A stretch of DNA of 64,000 nucleotides from CAWCKS01 sp963796195. GTDB lineage: Bacteria; Pseudomonadota; Alphaproteobacteria; Rhizobiales; Xanthobacteraceae. The stretch spans positions 248,001 through 312,000 of the forward strand of contig CAWCKS010000011.1 in the NCBI GenBank assembly GCA_963796195.1, given 5' to 3'. The number at the start of each line of letters is the position of its first letter. Within the stretch, counting starts at the first letter, position 1. The position numbers and the translations under genes are program-made. Below, in pieces: positions 57,188 to 64,000 of this stretch. The notes below the pieces were generated by a model. It was not told where the DNA came from. It was given only the letters and a program-made list of their open reading frames with translations, and made no database searches.

Positions 57188-57980
57188 TCAATCCAGCATC
57201 ACGATTGCATCGCCGGCGCGCACCATGCCTTCGGTCAGCACCGCGCAATAGATTCCGGCACAGCCGTCATGCGCATCAGCGACATGGCCGAAGACGCTGC
57301 TTGTCTTCTTCAGCCGTCTCCGGATCGATCGAGATCATCTTGCAGCGCGGATCGCGATCGAGCACGGCAATCACGCAACGCGCGCCGATCTGCAAACGGC
57401 GCCCGACAAAGGCATCTTCCGCGAAGCCTCTGCTTGAGCCGAGTTCGGCAAAGATATTGGCGCGAAATCGGCGGCCGTCGAGCCCAAGGCCGATCTCGTC
57501 GCCGATCTGCTTGATCGTGTGGTGGGAGATCAGCGACACCGGCCGACAATCGGTCAGCGCGCGGTCGGAGCGGATCAGCGTGAGGTCGGAGGCATCCGCG
57601 CCCTTGCCGGCAAGGCGTGTGGTCAATTCGGGATCGGAGGCGGTGAACCGCTCGCCTGAAGGCAGGGTGATATCGACAACAAGGTCGGCAGCCTGCGGAT
57701 AGATCGGCGTCAGCCCGGGGCCGAGCCCCTCGGCATCGGCCTGGTTCGGTGGGCGCACATTCCGCGCCGAATCGCGAAAGCTCGCCCGGTAACGCAGCAT
57801 CTCCGGCCGAGTCCGACCAGTCAGATACGGAAAGCCCGCTGGCGCGCGCTGATTTAGGAAGGCGTAGAGCCGGTCGCCGAACACGCCGGCATAGCCGACG
57901 AACACCTCGTCGACGGTCTCGCCGGCCATGCTTTTGACCGGGTAGCGCCAGAGGCTCTCGACCTTGCCGACAACGGTCAT
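57188..57980 (-). CDS. MOSC domain-containing protein (frameshifted near C-terminus)
   Basis: A protein of about 263 residues when joined. An MOSC N-terminal barrel (VGKVESLWRYPVKSMAGETVDEVFVGYAGVFGDRLYAF) precedes the MOSC domain with GRRFRANIFAELGSSRGFAEDAFVGRRLQIGARCVIAVLDRDPRCKMISIDPETAEEDK (cysteine at ARC/PRC). An extra base near 57300 breaks the frame; the last stretch SVFGHVADAHDGCAGIYCAVLTEGMVRAGDAIVMLD ends at 57188. It is upstream-adjacent (14 bp) to metW on the same strand. It is only weakly similar to the other MOSC gene 1 kb away. Confidence 0.83.
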
Positions 57981-57993
57981 GAGTTGCGCCGCG

Positions 57994-58659
57994 TCAGCCC
58001 TTGCTGCCGCGGCTCAGCAGGAACACGCCCTGCTCGCCGAACAGGTTCCAGAACCACCAGGGTGCATTGAGACGGAGCGGCGTGCCGCGATAGTTGAGCG
58101 CCACCGCGCGATCCATCCGCACGTTGATCTCGTCGCACAGCTGGATGAAATCCTTAATGGTGCAGAAGTGGATATTGGCGGTGTCGTACCAGGTCGCCGG
58201 CAGGTTGTCAGTGCGCGGCATCTGGCCCTTGACCAGAATCTGCAGGCGGATGCTCCAGTAGCCGAAGTTCGGAAACGACACGATGGCGTGGCGGCCGATG
58301 CGCAGCAGATGCTCGAGCACGACGCGCGGCTTGCGCGTCGCCTGCAGGGTCTGCGACAGGATCACATAATCGAAGCCATCGTCCGGATAATTGACGAGGT
58401 CGGTGTCGGCATCGCCCTGGACCACGGCAAGCCCCTTGGCGACGCAGCGGTTGACGCCCTCGCGCGACAGTTCGATGCCGCGGCCGTCGACGCCGCGCGA
58501 CTCCAGGAGCCGCAACAGGTCGCCGTCACCGCAGCCGACGTCGAGCACGCGCGAGCCCGGCTCGACCATTTGTGCCACGAGGAGATGATCAGGCCGCACG
58601 CCGGCCAGCGTCGGATCGCCGAGCGCCGTAATCGGCGCGATATCATGGAGCACAGCCAC
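57994..58659 (-). CDS. metW: Methionine biosynthesis protein MetW
   Basis: A 221-residue SAM-dependent methyltransferase-fold protein. Motif I is VLDVGCGDGDLLRLLESRGVDGRGIELS (about residues 36-64); the SPNFGYWSIRLQILVKGQMPRTDNLPATWYDTANIHFCTIKDF and LNAPWWFWNLFGEQGVFLL segments are specific to MetW. It cooperates with MetX in making O-acyl-homoserine. Its start lies 3 bp after the metX stop, so the two form an operon. Confidence 0.95.
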   Translation of the reverse strand: MAVLHDIAPITALGDPTLAGVRPDHLLVAQMVEPGSRVLDVGCGDGDLLRLLESRGVDGRGIELSREGVNRCVAKGLAVVQGDADTDLVNYPDDGFDYVILSQTLQATRKPRVVLEHLLRIGRHAIVSFPNFGYWSIRLQILVKGQMPRTDNLPATWYDTANIHFCTIKDFIQLCDEINVRMDRAVALNYRGTPLRLNAPWWFWNLFGEQGVFLLSRGSKG

Positions 58660-58662
58660 CCG

Positions 58663-59847
58663 TCAGTCCTTTCCGGACAGACCGCGCGCGGTGCCGCACG
58701 ATTCAAGGAAGGCGCGGACGATGGCAAAGAACTCCGGCTCATCGAGCAGGAACGCGTCGTGGCCCTTGTCGGTCTCGATCTCGGCGAACGACACGCGTGC
58801 TCCGCCGGCATTGAGCGCCTGGACGATGGCGCGCGACTCCGAGGACGGGAACAGCCAGTCGGAGGTGAACGACACCACGCAAAACCTGGTCGAGGTGCCT
58901 CGGAACGCTTGCGCCAGCTTGCCGCCGTGATCCGCTGCGATGTCGAAATAGTCCATCGCGCGGGTCAGGTAGAGATAGCTGTTGGCGTCGAACCGCTCGA
59001 CAAAAGACGAGCCCTGGTGGCGCAGGTAGCTCTCCACCTCGAAGTCGGCGTCAAACGAGAACGTCGGCGTCGCGCGATCCTGCAGGCGGCGACCGAACTT
59101 GCGATGCAGCGCCGCATCCGAGAGATACGTGATGTGGCCGGCCATGCGCGCGACGCCAAGGCCGCGATGCGGCACCACGCCTTCGTTGAAGTAGCGCCCG
59201 CCGCGCCAATCCGGATCGGCCATGATGGCCTGGCGGCCGACTTCGTGGAACGCAATGTTCTGCGCGGAGTGGCGCGTCGAGGTCGCAACTGGCAGCGCGG
59301 AGAACACCCGCTGCGGGAACGCGGTCGCCCACTGCAGCACCTGCATGCCGCCCATCGAGCCGCCGAGCACGCAGAACAGGCTGTCGATGCCGAGCCGGTC
59401 GAGCAGCATCGCCTGCGCGCGCACCATGTCGGGAATAGTGATGACGGGAAAGTCGAGACCCCAGAGCTTGCCGGTGTTCGGATTGGTTGACGACGGTCCG
59501 GTCGATCCCAGGCAGCCGCCGACGACGTTCGGGCAGATCACGAAGTAGTGGTCGGTATCGATCGGCAATCCCGGCCCGACCATGATGTCCCACCAGCCCT
59601 TCTTGCCGGTGACCGGATGGATGTTGGCGACATGCTGATCGAGGGTCAGCGCGTGACAGATCAGCACGACGTTGGACTTGTCGGCGTTGAGCTTGCCGTA
59701 GGTCTGGTAGGCGATCTGAAACGGCGACAGGCTGACACCGCAATCGAGCTTGAGCGGCGCATCCTCGCCGAAATGCATCACCAGCGATGACGGATCATCC
59801 GCCTCGCGCTTGCGCCGCTGGGGTGAGATGAGATGCACGTTAACCAT
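58663..59847 (-). CDS. metX: Homoserine O-acetyltransferase MetX
   Basis: A 394-residue alpha/beta-hydrolase-fold enzyme that acylates homoserine in methionine synthesis. The Ser nucleophile elbow is CVLGGSMGGMQVLQW (about residues 158-172). The catalytic Asp lies in SFTSDWLFPS (about 325) and His in KGHDAFL (about 356). The substrate-binding GCLGSTGPSSTNPNTGKLWG segment is also visible. It is in an operon with metW. The 215-bp leader up to the divergent chorismate mutase gene has a GC hairpin at 59902-59916, but I could not recognise a SAM riboswitch. Confidence 0.95.
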   Translation of the reverse strand: MVNVHLISPQRRKREADDPSSLVMHFGEDAPLKLDCGVSLSPFQIAYQTYGKLNADKSNVVLICHALTLDQHVANIHPVTGKKGWWDIMVGPGLPIDTDHYFVICPNVVGGCLGSTGPSSTNPNTGKLWGLDFPVITIPDMVRAQAMLLDRLGIDSLFCVLGGSMGGMQVLQWATAFPQRVFSALPVATSTRHSAQNIAFHEVGRQAIMADPDWRGGRYFNEGVVPHRGLGVARMAGHITYLSDAALHRKFGRRLQDRATPTFSFDADFEVESYLRHQGSSFVERFDANSYLYLTRAMDYFDIAADHGGKLAQAFRGTSTRFCVVSFTSDWLFPSSESRAIVQALNAGGARVSFAEIETDKGHDAFLLDEPEFFAIVRAFLESCGTARGLSGKD

Positions 59848-60062
59848 GGCTACTCAGACATCGGTTGCGAAAGTGCCGTTTCAAAGGCTTAGGCCGGAGC
59901 TGCGGCCAGAGGCCGCCAAAGGGTTCACCTAGTGAGTCCGTCCCAAAACTGTCAATGTTTTCTTTGCCTTGGCAGCTTTCGTTGCCTTTGCATCCGGCCT
60001 CACCTATCAAGGCTTCCGGGCGCGGGAAGGACACAATAGCACGTGCCTGCAAGGTTGTAATC

Positions 60063-60937
60063 ATGTCGAAGTCGCCGGCATCAGCACCGCAAGCCACCAG
60101 CCCGCAGGCCCCTACCCTGCAGGATCTGCGCCGCGAGATCGATCGCATCGATGAGTTCGATGCATCGCCTCTTGATGGAGCGCGGCGAGATCATCGACAC
60201 CCTGATCAGGGTCAAGAAGACGCAGGAGGTCGGCTCGGCGTTCCGTCCGGCGCGCGAAGCCGACATGATGCGCCGCCTGGTCGAGCGACACCGCGGCATG
60301 CTGCCGCTCGACACTGTCGAGAGCATTTGGCGCGTCATCATCTCGGCGTTCACCTATGTGCAGGCGCCGTTTTCGATGCATGCGGATTTGTCGGCCGGCG
60401 ATTCGGTGATGCGCGACTCCGCGCGCTTCCATTTCGGCTTCTCGGTGCCGTTCGTCGCGCATTTCTCCGCCGATGCCGCCGTCGGCGCGCTCGCGCGGGC
60501 CAAGGGCGATCTCGCACTGGTGCCGGCGATCGACAGCCGCACCGCATGGTGGACTGCGCTCGAACACAAGGACGCGCCAAAGATCAGTCGCGCGGCTGCC
60601 GTTCCTCGAGCGCGCCGATCATCCCGCCGCGCTGCCGGTGTTCGTGATCTCGCGCGTCGCCGACGACGCCATGGTGCCCGACGTCGAGACCTGGAGCATC
60701 CGCGTCTCGGGATGGAATGCCGACGTCTCGCGTGCGGTCTCGCCGCTCGCCGACGTGATTGCGGTGCCCGACACCGCGTTTGATGGCGCCGCCCTACTCG
60801 CTTCGATCTCAGGCAAGGATGGCCTTGCCCGCCTGACCGAGGCGCTGGTCGCCGCCGGCGCCTCGATCCGCTCGACGGCCTTTGTCGGCAGCCACGCGGC
60901 GCGCTATACGGTCAAGCCGCACGGCGCGGGCGCCTAA
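60063..60937 (+). CDS. Chorismate mutase (frameshifted twice)
   Basis: An AroQ-type chorismate mutase, about 290 residues when repaired. The N-terminal mutase domain is LQDLRREIDRIDE then, after an extra T near 60156, MHRLLMERGEIIDTLIRVKKTQ...FRPAREADMMRRLVERHRG (Arg, Lys and Glu of the active-site helix set present). A second extra base near 60587 separates the C-terminal domain, where LPFLERADHPAALPVFVISRVADDAMVPDVETW...AALLASISGKDGLARLTEALVAAG lies. The long C-terminal extension is found in rhizobial chorismate mutase proteins; its role is unclear. It precedes hisC by 35 bp, an arrangement for phenylalanine/tyrosine synthesis. ATG 60063. Confidence 0.85.
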
Positions 60938-60971
60938 CCTAATCCACGCGACCTCTATCCGGAGCCAGTTC

Positions 60972-62066
60972 ATGTCACGCCCGATGCCGCAGCCCGGCAT
61001 TCTCGATATCGCGCCCTACACGCCGGGAAAAAGCGGCGCGCCCGGCCTCACCAAGGTCTACAAGCTGTCGGCGAATGAAACCCCGCTCGGCCCGTCGCCG
61101 CAGGCGATCGAAGCCTACAAGCACGCGGTGTCGCATCTCGAGGACTATCCGGAAGGCTCCTCGCAGGTGCTGCGCGAGGCGATCGGCCACGCCTTCGGCC
61201 TCGACCCCGATCGCATCATCTGCGGCGCCGGCTCCGACGAAGTCCTGAACTTCCTCGCCCACGTCTATCTCGGGCAGGGCGACGAAGCGATCATGACGAA
61301 GCACTGCTTCCTGGTCTATCCGATCGCGACCACGGGCAATGGCGCGAAGCCCGTTATCGTGCCTGAGAGGAATTTCGTCGCCGACGTCGACGCCATCCTC
61401 GCCGCGGTGACGCCGCGAACGAAGATGGTGTGGCTTGCCAACCCGAACAACCCGACCGGCACCTACCTGCCGTTCGATGAGGTCAAGCGATTGCAACGCG
61501 CGCTGCCGTCGAACGTGCTGCTGGTGATCGACGCCGCCTATGCCGACTACGTTTCGCGCAACGACTACGAAAGCGGCATCGAGCTGGTCGCAACCACCGA
61601 AAATACGGTGATGTGCCGGACTTTCTCCAAGATTTACGGCCTCGCGGCGCTGCGCGTCGGCTGGGTATATGGCCCGGCTCACGTGATCGATGCGGTGAAC
61701 CGTATTCGCGGGCCGTTCAATGTCTCAACGCCGGCGATGCTGGCCGCTGCAGCTTCGCTCGAAGACGCAGGCCATCTCGAGCGCTCGCGCGATCACAACG
61801 CAAGATGGCTGGCGTGGCTCTCCGAAGAGATCGGCAAGCTCGGATTGAAGGTAACGCCGAGCGTCGCCAACTTCATCCTGATCCACTTCCCCGAAACCAA
61901 AGGCAAGACAGCCGACGAGGCCGATGCGTTCCTGACCAAACGTGGCCTTATTCTGCGCGCCTTGAAGAACTATCACCTGCCGCATGCGCTGCGGCTGACG
62001 GTCGGCACCGAGGAGGCCAACCGGCTGGTCGTCGACGCGCTCCGCGACTTCATGGGGCCGAAGTGA
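60972..62066 (+). CDS. hisC: Histidinol-phosphate aminotransferase HisC
   Basis: A 364-residue PLP enzyme, class I/II aminotransferase. Key parts are KLSANETPLGPSP (substrate loop, residues 29-41), CGAGSDEVL, LANPNNPTGTY (about 158-168), the PLP-binding Lys in TFSKIYGLAALRVG (about 219-232), and the C-terminal RLTVGTEEANRLVVDAL. In this chromosomal context it may also act as aromatic aminotransferase for tyrosine and phenylalanine, because it sits between chorismate mutase and prephenate dehydrogenase. The stop overlaps the tyrA GTG (GTGA), so translation is coupled. Confidence 0.95.
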   Translation: MSRPMPQPGILDIAPYTPGKSGAPGLTKVYKLSANETPLGPSPQAIEAYKHAVSHLEDYPEGSSQVLREAIGHAFGLDPDRIICGAGSDEVLNFLAHVYLGQGDEAIMTKHCFLVYPIATTGNGAKPVIVPERNFVADVDAILAAVTPRTKMVWLANPNNPTGTYLPFDEVKRLQRALPSNVLLVIDAAYADYVSRNDYESGIELVATTENTVMCRTFSKIYGLAALRVGWVYGPAHVIDAVNRIRGPFNVSTPAMLAAAASLEDAGHLERSRDHNARWLAWLSEEIGKLGLKVTPSVANFILIHFPETKGKTADEADAFLTKRGLILRALKNYHLPHALRLTVGTEEANRLVVDALRDFMGPK

Positions 62067-63007
62067 CTGGGAAAACGACATTCGGACGCGTCACGCTGAT
62101 CGGACTTGGCCTGATCGGCTCATCGATCGCGCGCGCGGTGAAGGCACAACGCCTCGCCGACGAACTGGTCGCGACCGACGCGTCGCCCTCGGTGCGCGCG
62201 CGGGCGAAGGAGATCGGCCTTGCCGACCGCATCGCCGATACCAACAAGGACGCGGTCGAAGGCGCTGACATCATAATCGCCTGTGTGCCCGTCGGCGCCT
62301 GCGGCGCGGTGGCGAAGGACATCGCGGCGAATTTGAAGCCTGGCGCCATCGTGTCCGACACCGGCTCGGTGAAATCTGCGGTGCGCAACGACATGGCCGA
62401 ATACCTGCCGGCCAACGTGCATTTCATTCCGGGCCATCCGGTCGCCGGCACCGAGCAGTCCGGCCCCGACTTCGGCTTCCCCGAACTGTTCGTCAATCGC
62501 TGGTGCATCCTGACGCCGCCCGACGGCGCTGCGCCGGAGGCCGTCGAACGGCTGAAAGCGTTCTGGCAGGCGCTCGGCGCCAATGTGGAGGCCATGGGCG
62601 CCGAGCATCATGATCTCGTGCTCGCCATCACGAGCCACCTGCCGCATTTGATCGCCTACACCATCGTCGGCACCGCCGACGAGCTCGAGGGCGTCACCGA
62701 GTCCGAAGTACTGAAATTCTCCGCCGGCGGCTTCCGCGACTTCACCCGCATCGCCGCCTCCGATCCGACGATGTGGCGCGACGTGTTCTTGAACAACAAG
62801 GACGCCGTGCTGGAAATGCTCGGCACCTTCCAGGAAGATCTTTCCAAGCTCACGCGGGCGATCCGCCGCGGCGATGGCGAAGCACTGTTCGAGCACTTCT
62901 CGCGCACCCGTGCGATCCGCCGCGGCATTCTCGACATCGGCCAGGACGCCGCGAGCGTCGACTTCGGCCGGCCACACTCGGGCTTGCCAGGAAAAGCGAA
63001 GAGCTGA
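62063..63007 (+). CDS. tyrA: Prephenate/arogenate dehydrogenase
   Basis: A 314-residue dehydrogenase of tyrosine biosynthesis. The NAD(P) motif is VTLIGLGLIGSSIARAVK (residues 9-26); downstream are GAIVSDTGSVKSAV, HFIPGHPVAGTEQSG (active-site His and Pro-Val-Ala-Gly-Thr-Glu) and HHDLVLAITSHLPHLIAY (catalytic His). The C-terminal dimerization helices follow. It starts at GTG 62063 overlapping the hisC stop. Prephenate against arogenate specificity is not decidable from sequence. Confidence 0.95.
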   Translation: MTGKTTFGRVTLIGLGLIGSSIARAVKAQRLADELVATDASPSVRARAKEIGLADRIADTNKDAVEGADIIIACVPVGACGAVAKDIAANLKPGAIVSDTGSVKSAVRNDMAEYLPANVHFIPGHPVAGTEQSGPDFGFPELFVNRWCILTPPDGAAPEAVERLKAFWQALGANVEAMGAEHHDLVLAITSHLPHLIAYTIVGTADELEGVTESEVLKFSAGGFRDFTRIAASDPTMWRDVFLNNKDAVLEMLGTFQEDLSKLTRAIRRGDGEALFEHFSRTRAIRRGILDIGQDAASVDFGRPHSGLPGKAKS

Positions 63008-63008
63008 G

Positions 63009-64000
63009 TTAGAACAACGGCGGCACGTCGCCAATCCGCAGCGGCCCCAGAAACACCTCGCCGTTGACGAAGCGCAGGGGCAAGGCCTGCGCCTTCCGTC
63101 CCTCGAGCGTCGTCTCATCGCCGAGCATGGTCATGCCGGCTGCCATCGCCGCCGGCGCCTGCTGCTTCACCAGGCCGCCGAGGCCCGGCACAAGCTTGTC
63201 GAGCGCACCCAGCGCATTGTTGAGGTCCTGGCTTTTCAGCCCGGGCGCGACTCGATCGAGCGTCGCCTGCGGCACGCCATCGCGCGCGATTTTGTCGAGA
63301 CCGAGGGCCGGGATGATTTTTTCGAGGCCGGCGACGGTCATCTTCAATTCGCCGTCGAGCTTGCCCTGCGGTGAGATACCGAGCGTGCCCGAGGCAACCG
63401 CGATCAGATCACCTTGCTGGACGCGCGAATTGACGATCTCGACATTGCCATTCGCCGCCTGGATCTCGCGAAACCGCTCCGGCCACGGCTTTGGTGCGAA
63501 GTTCGCAAGCCCCTTCAGCCGAGCCTGCGCGGTGAGGTCAAACTGTTGCGCAGCAAGCGGATGCACGCCTTCGGCGCTCGCGCCGTCAAGTTCGAGGGCT
63601 GCATCGATCACCGGGTGATTGTCGACCGAGCCCTCGACGATCCGCCCGTGCAATTCAACATGCTTGGCGTGCATGAACGGCGACTGCACTGACGAGACGA
63701 TCCGCTCGACATTCGGATTGTCGAACACCAGCGCAATGCGCTGCGGCTCTTCCGGCAGGCCGTAGACGCTGGCCTGCGCAAGCGACCAGCGCGCGGTCAG
63801 CGACTGCCCGCCTTGCGGCACGATCGTCGCCGGCGAGGTGAACTCCGCGATCAGCAATTTTGGATTATAAACCTGCGCCACTGCAAGGATGCGCGCGACG
63901 CGCCCCTCGATCGGCGCCTGCGACGCAGTCTGCGCGGCGAGGCTTGCGCTGGCGTTGGTGCAGCTCACCTCGAAGCGGAACGGATAGCCGCCGACCGACA
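63009..64000 (-). CDS. DUF2125 domain-containing protein (5' partial)
   Basis: The C-terminal about 330 residues of a protein running off the right end of the window. It reads GYPFRFEVSCTNASASL...VYNPKLLIAEFTSPATIVP...VYGLPEEPQRIALVFDNPNVERI...GISPQGKLDGELKMTVAGLEKIIPALGLDKI...FVNGEVFLGPLRIGDVPPLF, the pattern of DUF2125 proteins of rhizobia. Such proteins are predicted periplasmic or membrane-anchored, with AsmA-like features; their role is unknown. It is convergent with tyrA, with 1 bp between stops. The start and any signal anchor are outside the window. Confidence 0.88.
   Translation of the reverse strand, partial: SVGGYPFRFEVSCTNASASLAAQTASQAPIEGRVARILAVAQVYNPKLLIAEFTSPATIVPQGGQSLTARWSLAQASVYGLPEEPQRIALVFDNPNVERIVSSVQSPFMHAKHVELHGRIVEGSVDNHPVIDAALELDGASAEGVHPLAAQQFDLTAQARLKGLANFAPKPWPERFREIQAANGNVEIVNSRVQQGDLIAVASGTLGISPQGKLDGELKMTVAGLEKIIPALGLDKIARDGVPQATLDRVAPGLKSQDLNNALGALDKLVPGLGGLVKQQAPAAMAAGMTMLGDETTLEGRKAQALPLRFVNGEVFLGPLRIGDVPPLF

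Noticed and set aside
59848..60062. SAM-II riboswitch before metX
   Set aside because: The characteristic conserved blocks were not found by eye in the leader on the minus strand.

Overview
The window is GC-rich alphaproteobacterial chromosome, most likely from the Bradyrhizobium/Rhodopseudomonas group (Nitrobacteraceae). Support comes from the rRNA operon order 16S-tRNA-Ile(GAT)-tRNA-Ala(TGC)-23S-5S, an intervening sequence in 23S helix 9, the chorismate mutase-hisC-tyrA and metX-metW arrangements, and interspersed palindromes built around CCCCGC-GAAA-GCGGGG. I could run no database search, so the taxonomic call is inference.

Left part (0-13.8 kb). A zinc-uptake ABC operon on the minus strand (znuA fragment, znuB, znuC, His-rich protein) sits behind a near-perfect Zur operator. 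Next come a YraQ/DUF318 permease pair and a fluoride-export operon (two CrcB plus DUF190) behind a fluoride riboswitch. Then follow sodB, a GNAT, a MATE efflux pump, a TetR regulator, a glyoxalase-fold protein, DUF2147 and XRE proteins, and a divergent AraC/MFS pair.

Middle (13.9-24.4 kb). An XRE regulator is followed by six tightly packed genes, hyfB-C-E-F-G-I. These encode a membrane complex related to hydrogenase-4 and complex I. The large subunit has lost the nickel-binding cysteine pairs and no ferredoxin subunit is present, which makes it an energy-converting hydrogenase-related (Ehr-like) complex. A sedolisin-type S53 peptidase and an acyl-CoA dehydrogenase follow.

24.4-31.4 kb is a sparse accessory islet next to tRNA-fMet: small unknown genes, a broken XRE gene, a DUF3072 gene and an SRPBCC protein. 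An aldehyde dehydrogenase and a GMC oxidoreductase follow, both riddled with single-base indels. 31.7-43.9 kb holds catabolic and stress genes: two SDRs, a zinc-type quinone oxidoreductase, AraC-GyrI, two related metallo-beta-lactamase-fold hydrolases, FAH-family and GST enzymes, Ogt, YbaK and a class III adenylate cyclase. A 143-bp MITE-like element lies between the FAH and GST genes.

44.0-50.1 kb is the complete rRNA operon on the minus strand, with promoter and terminator. 50.5-64.0 kb is core: an M23 peptidase, ClpB, two MOSC proteins flanking an alpha/beta hydrolase, metW/metX, chorismate mutase-hisC-tyrA, and a DUF2125 protein running off the end.

About fifteen genes carry frameshifts, mostly single inserted bases with no other decay. 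This looks more like insertion-biased sequencing error than genuine pseudogenization. Interrupted genes are described here as if joined.
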